Positions 24,308 to 37,645 of a DNA stretch of 64,000 nucleotides are shown piece by piece. Every line of letters begins with the position of its first letter. Position 1 is the first letter of the stretch. Under the pieces are notes generated by a model that was given only the letters and a program-made list of their open reading frames with translations, had not been told where the DNA came from and searched no databases. The translations under genes were made by a program, and so were the position numbers. Source of the DNA: Elmis aenea (lineage: Eukaryota > Arthropoda > Insecta > Coleoptera > Elmidae); NCBI GenBank assembly GCA_947652605.1, contig CANTFG010000117.1:28398-92397 (forward strand). Direction: 5' to 3'.

Positions 24308-27300
24308 GCACGGTATTTTTAGGAAATTATTAAAAATTAAAACCAGCTCATTGAAAGACATATGCAAAACAATTGTATTCATGTAAAAAGGCGATGGATA
24401 AACTGTTCCTGTGATATACAAATCAGTAATTGAAATTGTTTCGAAATAGTCGCTCAAGGAACATATGTATTAACTAAAGCACGGTATTTTTAGGAAATTA
24501 TTAAAAATTAAAACCAGCTCATTGAAAGACATATGCAAAACATTTGTATTCATGTAAAGAGGCGATGGATAAACTGTTCCTGTGATATACAAATCAATAA
24601 TTGAAATTGTTTCGAAATAGTCGCTCAAGAAACATGTATTAACTAAAGCACGATATTTTTAGGAAATTATTAAAAATTAAAACCAGCTCATTGAAAGACA
24701 TATGCAAAACAATTGTATTCATGTAAAGAAGCGATGGATAATCTGTTCCTGTGATATACAAATCAATAATTAAAATTGTTTCGAAATAGTCGCTCAAGGA
24801 ACATATGTATTAACTAAAGCACGGTATTTTTAGGAAATTATTAAAAATTAAAACCAGCTCATTGAAAGACATATGCAAAACATTTGTATTCATGTAAAGA
24901 GGCGATGGATAAACTGTTCCTGTGATATACAAATCAATAATTAAAATTGTTTAGAAATAGTCGCTCAAGGAACATATGTATTAACTAAAGCACGGTATTT
25001 TTAGGAAATTATTAAAAATTAAAACCAGCTCATTGAAAGACATATGCAAAACAATTGTATTCATGTAAAGAGGCGATGGATAAACTGTTCCTGTGATATA
25101 CAAATCAATAATTAAAATTGTTTCGAAATAGTCGCTCAAGGAACATATGTATTAACTAAAGCACGGTATTTTTAGGAAATTATTAAAAATTAAAACCAGC
25201 TCATTGAAAGACATATGCAAAACAATTGTATTCATGTAAAGAAGCGATGGATAAACTGTTCCTGTGATATACAAATCAATAATTAAAATTGTTTAGAAAT
25301 AGTCGCTCAAGGAACATATGTATTAACTAAAGCACGGTATTTTTAGGAAATTATTAAAAATTAAAACCAGCTCATTGAAAGACATATGCAAAACAATTGT
25401 ATTCATGTAAAGAGGCGATGGATAAACTGTTTTTGTGATATACAAATCAATAATTAAAATTGTTTCGAAATAGTCGCTCAAGGAACATATGTATTAACTA
25501 AAGCACGGTATTTTTAGGAAATTATTAAAAATTAAAACCAGCTCATTGAAAGACATATGCAAAACATTTGTATTCATGTGAAGAGGCGATGGATAAACTG
25601 TTCCTGTGATATACAAATCAATAATTAAAATTGTTTCGAAATAGTCGCTCAAGGAACATATGTATTAACTAAAGCACGGTATTTTTAGAAAATTATTAAA
25701 AATTAAAACCAGCTCATTGAAAGACATATGCAAAACAATTGTATTCATGTAAAGAGGCGATGGATAAACTGTTCTTGTGATATACAAATCAATAATTAAA
25801 ATTGTTTCGAAATAGTCGCTCAAGGAACATATGTATTAACTAAAGCACGGTATTTTTAGGAAATTATTAAAAATTAAAACAGCTCATTGAAAGACATATG
25901 CAAAACAATTGTATTCATGTAAAGAAGCGATGGATAAACTGTTCCTGTGATATACAAATCAATAATTAAAATTGTTTAGAAATAGTCGCTCAAGGAACAT
26001 ATGTATTAACTAAAGCACGGTATTTTTAGGAAATTATTAAAAATTAAAACCAGCTCATTGAAAGACATATGCAAAACAATTGTATTCATGTAAAGAGGCG
26101 ATGGATAAACTGTTTTTGTGATATACAAATCAATAATTAAAATTGTTTCGAAATAGTCGCTCAAGGAACATATGTATTAACTAAAGCACGGTATTTTTAG
26201 GAAATTATTAAAAATTAAAACCAGCTCATTGAAAGACATATGCAAAACAATTGTATTCATGTAAAGAGGCGATGGATAAACTGTTCCTGTGATATACAAA
26301 TCAATAATTAAAATTGTTTCGAAATAGTCGCTCAAGGAACACATGTATTAACTAAAGCACGGCATTTTTAGGAAATTATTAAAAATTAAAACCAGCTCAT
26401 TGAAAGACATATGCAAAACAATTTTTTTCATGTAAAGATGCGAAGAATAAACTCTTCCTGTGATATACAAATCAATAATTAAAATTGTTTCGAAATAGTC
26501 GCTCAAGGTACATATGTATTAACTAAAGCACGGTATTTTTAGGAAATGATTAAAAATTAAAACCAGCTCATTGAAAGACATATGCAAAACAATTGTATTC
26601 ATGTAAAGAGGCGATGGATAAACTGTTCCTGTGATATACAAATCAATAATTGAAATTGTTTCGAAATAGTCGCTCAAGGAACATATGTATTAACTAAAGC
26701 ACGGTATTTTTAGGAAATTATTAAAAATTAAAACCATCTCTTTGAAAGACATATGCAAAACAATTGTATTCATGTAAAGAGGTGATGGATAAACTGTTCC
26801 TGTGATATACAAATCAATAATTAAAATTGTTTCGAAATAGTCGCTCAAGGAACATATGTATTAACTAAAGCACGGTATTTTTAGGAAATTATTAAAAATT
26901 AAAACCAGCTCATTGAAAGACATATGCAAAACATTTGTATTCATGTAAAGAGGCGATGGATAAACTGTTCCTGTGATATACAAATCAATAATTAAAATTG
27001 TTTCGAAATAGTCGCTCAAGGAACATATGTATTAACTAAAGCACGGTATTTTTAGGAAATTATTAAAAATTAAAACCAGCTCATTGAAAGACATATGCAA
27101 AACAATTGTATTCATGTAAAGAGGCGATGGATAAACTGTTCCTGTGATATACAAATCAATAATTGAAATTGTTTCGAAATAGTCGCTCAAGGAACATATG
27201 TATTAACTAAAGCACGGTATTTTTAGGAAATTATTAAAAATTAAAACCATCTCTTTGAAAGACATATGCAAAACAATTGTATTCATGTAAAGAGGTAATG

Positions 27301-28410
27301 GATAAACTGTTCCTGTGATATACAAATCAATAATTAAAATTGTTTAGAAATAGTCGCTCAAGGAACATATGTATTAACTAAAGCACGGTATTTTTAGGAA
27401 ATTATTAAAAATTAAAACCAGCTCATTGAAAGACATATGCAAAACAATTGTATTCATGTAAAGAGGCGATGGATAAACTGTTCCTGTGATATACAAATCA
27501 ATAATTAAAATTGTTTAGAAATAGTCGCTCAAGGAACATATGTAGTAACTAAAGCACGGTATTTTTAGGAAATTATTAAAAATTAAAACCAGCTCATTGA
27601 AAGACATATGCAAAACAATTGTATTCATGTAAAGAGGCGATGGATAAACTGTTCCTGTGATATACAAATCAATAATTAAAATTGTTTAGAAATAGTCGCT
27701 CAAGGAACATATGTATTAACTAAAGCACGGTATTTTTAGGAAATTATTAAAAATTAAAACCAGCTCATTGAAAGACATATGCAAAACAATTGTATTCATG
27801 TAAAGAGGCGATGGATAAACTGTTCCTGTGATATACAAATCAATAATTAAAATTGTTTCGAAATAGTCGCTCAAGGAACATATGTATTAACTAAAGCACG
27901 GTATTTTTAGGAATTTATTAAAAATTAAAACCAGCTCATTGAAAGACATATGCAAAACAATTGTATTCATGTAAAGAGGCGATGGATAAACTGTTCCTGT
28001 GATATACAAATCAGTAATTGAAATTGTTTCGAAATAGTCGCTCAAGGAACATATGTATTAACTAAAGCACGGTATTTTTAGGAAATTATTAAAAATTAAA
28101 ACCAGCTCATTGAAAGACATATGCAAAACAATTGTATTCATGTTAAAGAGGCGATGGATAAAACTGTTCCTGTGATATACAAATCAATAATTGAAATTGT
28201 TTTGAAATAGTCGCTCAAGAAACATATGTATTAACTAAAGCACGATATTTTTAGGAAATTATTAAAAATTAAAACCAGCTCATTAAAAGACATATGCAAA
28301 ACATCTGTATTCATGTAAAGAAGCGATGGATAATCTGTTCCTGTGATATACAAATCAATAATTAAAATTGTTTCGAAATAGTCGCTCAAGGAACATATGT
28401 ATTAACTAAA
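24308..28410 (+). repeat. 24-monomer higher-order unit, copy A (4,103 bp)
   Basis: The unit is 24 x 171 bp - 1 bp. Markers in order: AATCAGTAATTG (24421), CACGATATT with GATAATCTG, ACATTTGTATT, GTTTTTGTG (about 25430), ATGTGAAGAGG (25576), TAGAAAATT with GTTCTTGTG, a second GTTTTTGTG (26112), the deviant T-run monomer (26357-26527), AAGGTACAT, CCATCTCTTTG twice (26734 and 27248), TGTAGTAACT (27541), GGAATTTATT (27911) and AATCAGTAATTG again. Indels are a 2-bp loss near 24635, a 1-bp loss near 25881, and two 1-bp gains near 28143 and 28161. It is followed directly by copy B. Confidence 0.88.
26357..26527 (+). repeat. Deviant monomer with clustered substitutions, copy A
   Basis: Six substitutions fall within about 31 bp: a T-run replaces TTGTATT at 66-72, GATG replaces GAGG, CGAAGAA replaces CGATGGA, and ACTCTT replaces ACTGTT. 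The rest of the monomer is ordinary and starts with C7. Identical clusters at 30464-30634 and 33371-33541 show that the change predates the 24-monomer duplications. Confidence 0.85.
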
Positions 28411-31400
28411 GCACGGTATTTTTAGGAAATTATTAAAAATTAAAACCAGCTCATTGAAAGACATATGCAAAACATTTGTATTCATGTAAAGAGGCGATGG
28501 ATAAACTGTTCCTGTGATATACAAATCAGTAATTGAAATTGTTTCGAAATAGTCGCTCAAGGAACATATGTATTAACTAAAGCACGGTATTTTTAGGAAA
28601 TTATTAAAAATTAAAACCAGCTCATTGAAAGACATATGCAAAACATTTGTATTCATGTAAAGAGGCGATGGATAAACTGTTCCTGTGATATACAAATCAA
28701 TAATTGAAATTGTTTTCGAAATAGTCGCTCAAGAAACATATGTATTAACTAAAGCACGATATTTTTGGGAAATTATTAAAAATTAAAACCAGCTCATTGA
28801 AAGACATATGCAAAACAATTGTATTCATGTAAAGAAGCGATGGATAATCTGTTCCTGTGATATACAAATCAATAATTAAAATTGTTTCGAAATAGTCGCT
28901 CAAGGAACATATGTATTAACTAAAGCACGGTATTTTTAGGAAATTATTAAAAATTAAAACCAGCTCATTGAAAGACATATGCAAAACATTTGTATTCATG
29001 TAAAGAGGCGATGGATAAACTGTTCCTGTGATATACAAATCAATAATTAAAATTGTTTAGAAATAGTCGCTCAAGGAACATATGTATTAACTAAAGCACG
29101 GTATTTTTAGGAAATTATTAAAAATTAAAACCAGCTCATTGAAAGACATATGCAAAACAATTGTATTCATGTAAAGAGGCGATGGATAAACTGTTCCTGT
29201 GATATACAAATCAATAATTAAAATTGTTTCGAAATAGTCGCTCAAGGAACATATGTATTAACTAAAGCACGGTATTTTTAGGAAATTATTAAAAATTAAA
29301 ACCAGCTCATTGAAAGACATATGCAAAACAATTGTATTCATGTAAAGAAGCGATGGATAAACTGTTCCTGTGATATACAAATCAATAATTAAAATTGTTT
29401 AGAAATAGTCGCTCAAGGAACATATGTATTAACTAAAGCACGGTATTTTTAGGAAATTATTAAAAATTAAAACCAGCTCATTGAAAGACATATGCAAAAC
29501 AATTGTATTCATGTAAAGAGGCGATGGATAAACTGTTTTTGTGATATACAAATCAATAATTAAAATTGTTTCGAAATAGTCGCTCAAGGAACATATGTAT
29601 TAACTAAAGCACGGTATTTTTAGGAAATTATTAAAAATTAAAACCAGCTCATTGAAAGACATATGCAAAACATTTGTATTCATGTGAAGAGGCGATGGAT
29701 AAACTGTTCCTGTGATATACAAATCAATAATTAAAATTGTTTCGAAATAGTCGCTCAAGGAACATATGTATTAACTAAAGCACGGTATTTTTAGAAAATT
29801 ATTAAAAATTAAAACCAGCTCATTGAAAGACATATGCAAAACAATTGTATTCATGTAAAGAGGCGATGGATAAACTGTTCTTGTGATATACAAATCAATA
29901 ATTAAAATTGTTTCGAAATAGTCGCTCAAGGAACATATGTATTAACTAAAGCACGGTATTTTTAGGAAATTATTAAAAATTAAAACCAGCTCATTGAAAG
30001 ACATATGCAAAACAATTGTATTCATGTAAAGAAGCGATGGATAAACTGTTCCTGTGATATACAAATCAATAATTAAAATTGTTTAGAAATAGTCGCTCAA
30101 GGAACATATGTATTAACTAAAGCACGGTATTTTTAGGAAATTATTAAAAATTAAAACCAGCTCATTGAAAGACATATGCAAAACAATTGTATTCATGTAA
30201 AGAGGCGATGGATAAACTGTTTTTGTGATATACAAATCAATAATTAAAATTGTTTCGAAATAGTCGCTCAAGGAACATATGTATTAACTAAAGCACGGTA
30301 TTTTTAGGAAATTATTAAAAATTAAAACCAGCTCATTGAAAGACATATGCAAAACAATTGTATTCATGTAAAGAGGCGATGGATAAACTGTTCCTGTGAT
30401 ATACAAATCAATAATTAAAATTGTTTCGAAATAGTCGCTCAAGGAACACATGTATTAACTAAAGCACGGCATTTTTAGGAAATTATTAAAAATTAAAACC
30501 AGCTCATTGAAAGACATATGCAAAACAATTTTTTTCATGTAAAGATGCGAAGAATAAACTCTTCCTGTGATATACAAATCAATAATTAAAATTGTTTCGA
30601 AATAGTCGCTCAAGGTACATATGTATTAACTAAAGCACGGTATTTTTAGGAAATGATTAAAAATTAAAACCAGCTCATTGAAAGACATATGCAAAACAAT
30701 TGTATTCATGTAAAGAGGCGATGGATAAACTGTTCCTGTGATATACAAATCAATAATTGAAATTGTTTCGAAATAGTCGCTCAAGGAACATATGTATTAA
30801 CTAAAGCACGGTATTTTTAGGAAATTATTAAAAATTAAAACCATCTCTTTGAAAGACATATGCAAAACAATTGTATTCATGTAAAGAGGTGATGGATAAA
30901 CTGTTCCTGTGATATACAAATCAATAATTAAAATTGTGCAGAAATAGTCGCTCAAGGAACATATGTATTAACTAAAGCACGGTATTTTTAGGAAATTATT
31001 AAAAATTAAAACCAGCTCATTGAAAGACATATGCAAAACATTTGTATTCATGTAAAGAGGCGATGGATAAACTGTTCCTGTGATATACAAATCAATAATT
31101 AAAATTGTTTCGAAATAGTCGCTCAAGGAACATATGTATTAACTAAAGCACGGTATTTTTAGGAAATTATTAAAAATTAAAACCAGCTCATTGAAAGACA
31201 TATGCAAAACAATTGTATTCATGTAAAGAGGCGATGGATAAACTGTTCCTGTGATATACAAATCAATAATTGAAATTGTTTCGAAATAGTCGCTCAAGGA
31301 ACATATGTATTAACTAAAGCACGGTATTTTTAGGAAATTATTAAAAATTAAAACCATCTCTTTGAAAGACATATGCAAAACAATTGTATTCATGTAAAGA

Positions 31401-32515
31401 GGTAATGGATAAACTGTTCCTGTGATATACAAATCAATAATTAAAATTGTTCAGAAATAGTCGCTCAAGGAACATATGTATTAACTAAAGCACGGTATTT
31501 TTAGGAAATTATTAAAAATTAAAACCAGCTCATTGAAAGACATATGCAAAACAATTGTATTCATGTAAAGAGGCGATGGATAAACTGTTCCTGTGATATA
31601 CAAATCAATAATTAAAATTGTTTAGAAATAGTCGCTCAAGGAACATATGTAGTAACTAAAGCACGGTATTTTTAGGAAATTATTAAAAATTAAAACCAGC
31701 TCATTGAAAGACATATGCAAAACAATTGTATTCATGTAAAGAGGCGATGGATAAACTGTTCCTGTGATATACAAATCAATAATTAAAATTGTTTAGAAAT
31801 AGTCGCTCAAGGAACATATGTATTAACTAAAGCACGGTATTTTTAGGAAATTATTAAAAATTAAAACCAGCTCATTGAAAGACATATGCAAAACAATTGT
31901 ATTCATGTAAAGAGGCGATGGATAAACTGTTCCTGTGATATACAAATCAATAATTAAAATTGTTTCGAAATAGTCGCTCAAGGAACATATGTATTAACTA
32001 AAGCACGGTATTTTTAGGAATTTATTAAAAATTAAAACCAGCTCATTGAAAGACATATGCAAAACAATTGTATTCATGTAAAGAGGCGATGGATAAACTG
32101 TTCCTGTGATATACAAATCAGTAATTGAAATTGTTTCGAAATAGTCGCTCAAGGAACATATGTATTAACTAAAGCACGGTATTTTTAGGAAATTATTAAA
32201 AATTAAAACCAGCTCATTGAAAGACATATGCAAAACAATTGTATTCATGTAAAGAGGCGATGGATAAACTGTTCCTGTGATATACAAATCAATAATTGAA
32301 ATTGTTTCGAAATAGTCGCTCAAGAAACATATGTATTAACTAAAGCACGATATTTTTAGGAAATTATTAAAAATTAAAACCAGCTCATTGAAAGACATAT
32401 GCAAAACAATTGTATTCATGTAAAGAAGCGATGGATAATCTGTTCCTGTGATATACAAATCAATAATTAAAATTGTTTCGAAATAGTCGCTCAAGGAACA
32501 TATGTATTAACTAAA
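28411..32515 (+). repeat. 24-monomer higher-order unit, copy B (4,105 bp)
   Basis: The unit is 24 x 171 bp + 1 bp (an extra T near 28712). It repeats copy A's markers in order: AATCAGTAATTG (28524), CACGATATT, ATGTGAAGAGG, GTTCTTGTG, the T-run monomer (30464-30634), two CCATCTCTTTG, TGTAGTAACT (31648), GGAATTTATT (32018) and AATCAGTAATTG (32116). Private changes include GTGCAG at 30937, where copy A has GTTTCG. The T-run marker lies 4107 bp (24 monomers + 3 bp) after that of copy A. Confidence 0.88.
30464..30634 (+). repeat. Deviant monomer with clustered substitutions, copy B
   Basis: This monomer has the same six clustered substitutions as 26357-26527 and the same neighbours (C157 before, GGTACAT at its end, AAATGATT after). 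Confidence 0.85.
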
Positions 32516-34567
32516 GCACGGTATTTTTAGGAAATTATTAAAAATTAAAACCAGCTCATTGAAAGACATATGCAAAACATTTGTATTCATGTAAAGAGGC
32601 GATGGATAAACTGTTCCTGTGATATACAAATCAATAATTAAAATTGTTTCGAAATAGTCGCTCAAGGAACATATGTATTAACTAAAGCACGGTATTTTTA
32701 GGAAATTATTAAAAATTAAAACCAGCTCATTGAAAGACATATGCAAAACAATTGTATTCATGTAAAGAGGCGATGGATAAACTGTTCCTGTGATATAAAA
32801 ATCAATAATTAAAATTGTTTCGAAATAGTCGCTCAAGGAACATATGTATTAACTAAAGCACGGTATTTTTAGGAAATTATTAAAAATTAAAACCAGCTCA
32901 TTGAAAGACATATGCAAAACAATTGTATTCATGTAAAGAAGCGATGGATAAACTGTTCCTGTGATATACAAATCAATAATTAAAATTGTTTAGAAATAGT
33001 CGCTCAAGGAACATATGTATTAACTAAAGCACGGTATTTTTAGGAAATTATTAAAAATTAAAACCAGCTCATTGAAAGACATATGCAAAACTATTGTATT
33101 CATGTAAAGAGGCGATGGATAAACTGTTTTTGTGATATACAAATCAATAATTAAAATTGTTTCGAAATAGTCGCTCAAGGAACATATGTATTAACTAAAG
33201 CACGGTATTTTTAGGAAATTATTAAAAATTAAAACCAGCTCATTGAAAGACATATGCAAAACAATTGTATTCATGTAAAGAGGCGATGGATAAACTGTTC
33301 CTGTGATATACAAATCAATAATTAAAATTGTTTCGAAATAGTCGCTCAAGGAACACATGTATTAACTAAAGCACGGCATTTTTAGGAAATTATTAAAAAT
33401 TAAAACCAGCTCATTGAAAGACATATGCAAAACAATTTTTTTCATGTAAAGATGCGAAGAATAAACTCTTTCTGTGATATACAAATCAATAATTAAAATT
33501 GTTTCGAAATAGTCGCTCAAGGTACATATGTATTAACTAAAGCACGGTATTTTTAGGAAATGATTAAAAATTAAAACCAGCTCATTGAAAGACATATGCA
33601 AAACAATTGTATTTATGTAAAGAGGCGATGGATAAACTGTTCCTGTGATATACAAATCAATAATTGAAATTGTTTCGAAATAGTCGCTCAAGGAACATAT
33701 GTATTAACTAAAGCACGGTATTTTTAGGAAATTATTAAAAATTAAAACCATCTCTTTGAAAGACATATGCAAAACAATTGTATTCATGTAAAGAGGTGAT
33801 GGATAAACTGTTCCTGTGATATACAAATCAATAATTAAAATTGTTCAGAAATAGTCGCTCAAGGAACATATGTATTAACTAAAGCACGGTATTTTTAGGA
33901 AATTATTAAAAATTAAAACCAGCTCATTGAAAGACATATGCAAAACATTTGTATTCATGTAAAGAGGCGATGGATAAACTGTTCCTGTGATATACAAATC
34001 AATAATTAAAATTGTTTCGAAATAGTCGCTCAAGGAACATATGTATTAACTAAAGCACGGTATTTTTAGGAAATTATTAAAAATTAAAACCAGCTCATTG
34101 AAAGACATATGCAAAACAATTGTATTCATGTAAAGAGGCGATGGATAAACTGTTCCTGTGATATACAAATCAATAATTGAAATTGTTTCGAAATAGTCGC
34201 TCAAGGAACATATGTATTAACTAAAGCACGGTATTTTTAGGAAATTATTAAAAATTAAAACCATCTCTTTGAAAGACATATGCAAAACAATTGTATTCAT
34301 GTAAAGAGGTGATGGATAAACTGTTCCTGTGATATACAAATCAATAATTAAAATTGTTCAGAAATAGTCGCTCAAGGAACATATGTATTAACTAAAGCAC
34401 GGTATTTTTAGGAAATTATTAAAAATTAAAACCAGCTCATTGAAAGACATATGCAAAACAATTGTATTCATGTAAAGAGGCGATGGATAAACTGTTCCTG
34501 TGATATACAAATCAATAATTAAAATTGTTTAGAAATAGTCGCTCAAGGAACATATGTAGTAACTAAA
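32516..34567 (+). repeat. Shortened copy C of the 24-monomer unit (12 monomers)
   Basis: The copy is exactly 12 x 171 bp. It starts at the fourth monomer of the A/B order (32516 corresponds to 24819 and 28924). It has only one of the two four-monomer sub-blocks marked by GAAGCG and GTTTTTGTG, so its T-run monomer lies only 2907 bp (17 monomers) after copy B's. It continues through the T-run monomer (33371-33541) and two CCATCTCTTTG to TGTAGTAACT (34555), after which it runs into the 18-monomer series. ACTATTGTATT (33091) and GATATAAAAATC (32793) are private. Confidence 0.85.
33371..33541 (+). repeat. Deviant monomer with clustered substitutions, copy C
   Basis: This is the third copy of the cluster. 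It differs from copies A and B by T instead of C at 101 (CTCTTTCTG). Confidence 0.85.
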
Positions 34568-37500
34568 GCACGGTATTTTTAGGAAATTATTAAAAATTAA
34601 AACCAGCTCATTGAAAGACATATGCAAAACAATTGTATTCATGTAAAGAGGCGATGGATAAACTGTTCCTGTGATATACAAATCAATAATTAAAATTGTT
34701 TAGAAATAGTCGCTCAAGGAACATATGTATTAAATAAAGCACGGTATTTTTAGGAAATTATTAAAAATTAAAACCAGCTCATTGAAAGACATATGCAAAA
34801 CAATTGTATTCATGTAAAGAGGCGATGGATAAACTGTTTCTGTGATATACAAATCAATAATTAAAATTGTTCAGAAATAGTCGCTCAAGGAACATATGTA
34901 TTAACTAAAGCACGGTATTTTTAGGAAATTATTAAAAATTAAAACCAGCCCATTGAAAGACATATGCAAAACAATTGTATTCATGTAAAGAGGCGATGGA
35001 TAAACTGTTCCTGTGATATACAAATCAATAATTAAAATTGTTTCGAAATAGTCGCTCAAGGAACATAAGTATTAACTAAAGCACGGTATTTTTAGGAAAT
35101 TATTAAAAATTAAAACCAGCTCATTGAAAGACATATGCAAAACAATTGTATTCATGTAAAGAGGCGATGGATAAACTGTTCCTGTGATATACAAATCAAT
35201 AATTAAAATTGTTTTGAAATAGTCGCTCAAGGAACATATGTATTAACTAAAGCACGGTATTTTTAGGAAATCATTAAAAATTAAAACCAGCTCATTGAAA
35301 GACATATGCAAAACAATTGTATTCATGTAAAGAGGCGATGGATAAACTGTTCCTGTGATATACAAATCAATAATTAAAATTGTTTCGAAATAGTCGCTCA
35401 AGGAACATATGTATTAACTAAAGCACGGTATTTTTAGGAAATTATTAAAAATTAAAACCAGCTCATTGAAAGACATATGCAAAACAATTGTATTCATGTA
35501 AAGAAGCGATGGATAAATTGTTCCTGTGATATACAAATCAATAATTAAAATTGTTTAGAAATAGTCGCTCAAGGAACATATGTATTAACTAAAGCACGGT
35601 ATTTTTAGGAAATTATTAAAAATTAAAACCAGCTCATTGAAAGACATATGCAAAACAATTGTATTCATGTAAAGAGGCGATGGATAAACTGTTTCTGTAA
35701 TATACAAATCAATAATTAAAATTGTTTCGAAATAGTCGCTCAAGGAACATATGTATTAACTAAAGCACGGTATTTTTAGGAAATTATTAAAAATTTAAAC
35801 CAGCTCATTAAAAGACATATGCAAAACAATTGTATTCATGTAAAGTGGCGATGGATAAACTGTTTCTGTGATATACAAATCAATAATTAAAATTGTTTCG
35901 AAATAGTCGCTCAAGGAACATATGTATTAACTAAAGCACGGTATTTTTAGGAAATTATTAAAAATTAAAACCAGCTCATTGAAAGACATATGCAAAACAA
36001 TTGTATTCATGTAAAGAGGCGATGGATAAACTGTTCCTGTGATATACAAATCAATAATTAAAATTGTTTCGAAATAGTCGCTCAAGGAACACATGTATTA
36101 ACTAAAGCACGGCATTTTTAGGAAATTATTAAAAATTAAAACCAGCTCATTAAAAGACATATGCAAAACAATTGTATTCATGTAAAGAGGCGATGGATAA
36201 ACTGTTCCTGTGATATACAAATCAATAATTAAAATTGTTTCGAAATAGTCGCTCAAGAAACATATGTATTAACTAAAGCACGGTATTTTTAGGAAATTAT
36301 TAAAAATTAAAACCAGCTCATTGAAAGACATATGGAAAAAAATTGTATTCATGTAAAGAAGCGATGGATAAATTGTTCCTGTGATATACAAATTAATAAT
36401 TAAAATTGTTTAGAAATAGTCGCTCAAGGAACATGTGTATTAACTAAAGCACGGTATTTTTAGGAAATTATTAAAAATTAAAACCAGCTCATTGAAAGAC
36501 ATATGCAAAACAATTGTATTCATGTAAAGAGGCGATGGATAAACTGTTCCTGTGATATACAAATCAATAATTAAAGTTGTTCAGAAATAGTCGCTCAAGG
36601 AACATATGTATTAACTAAAGCACGGTATTTTTAGGAAATTATTAAAAATTAAAACCAGCTCATTGAAAGACATATGCAAAACAATTGTATTCATGTAAAG
36701 AGGCGATGGATAAACTGTTCCTGTGATATACAAATCAATAATTAAAATTGTTTCGAAATAGTCGCTCAAGGAACATATGTATTAACTAAAGCACGGTATT
36801 TTTAGGAAATTATTAAAAATTAAAACCAGCTCATTGAAAGACATATGCAAAACAATTGTATTCATGTAAAGAGGCGATGGATAAACTGTTCCTGTGATAT
36901 ACAAATCAATAATTAAAATTGTGTAGAAATAGTCGCTCAAGGAACATATGTATTAACTAAAGCAAGGTATTTTTAGGAAATTATTAAAAATTAAAACCAG
37001 CTCATTGAAAGACATATGCAAAACAATTGTATTCATGTAAAGAAGCGATGGATTAATTGTTCCTGTGATATACAAATTAATAATTAAAATTGTTTAGAAA
37101 TAGTCGCTCAAGGAACATATGTATTAACTAAAGAACGGTATTATTAGGAAATTATTAAAAATTAAAACCAGCTCATTGAAAGACATATGCAAAACAATTG
37201 TATTCATGTAAAGAGGCGATGGATAAACTGTTCCTGTGATATACAAATCAATAATTAAAATTGTTTCGAAATAGTCGCTCAAGGAACATATGTATTAACT
37301 AAAGCACGGTATTTTTAGGAAATTATTAAAAATTTAAACCAGCTCATTGAAAGACATATGCAAAACAATTGTATTCATGTAAAGAGGCGATGGATAAACT
37401 GTTCCTGTGATATACAAATCAATAATTAAAATTGTTTCGAAATAGTCGCTCAAGGAACATATGTATTAACTAAAGCACGGTATTTTTAGGAAATTATTAA

Positions 37501-37645
37501 AAATTAAAACCAGCTCATTGAAAGACATATGCAAAACAATTGTATTCATGTAAAGAGGCGATGGATAAACTGTTCCTGTGATATACAAATCAATAATTAA
37601 AATTGTTTAGAAATAGTCGCTCAAGGAACATATGTAGTAACTAAA
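34568..37645 (+). repeat. 18-monomer higher-order unit, copy X (3,078 bp)
   Basis: The unit is exactly 18 x 171 bp. Markers in order: TTAAATAAAG (34731), GTTCAG, CAGCCCATTG with a CATATGC, ACATAAGTATT (35065), GTTTTGAAAT, AAATCATT (35269), GATAAATTG, GTAATATAC, T32/A46/T82, C157, C7 with A46, CATATGGAAAAAAATTG (36331), ACATGTGTATT, TTAAAGTTGTTCAG (36573), GTGTAG, AAGCAAGG with GATTAATTG, AAGAACGG with ATTATTAGG (37131), and TGTAGTAACT at its end. Copy Z shares even the private changes, so the duplication is recent. Confidence 0.9.
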
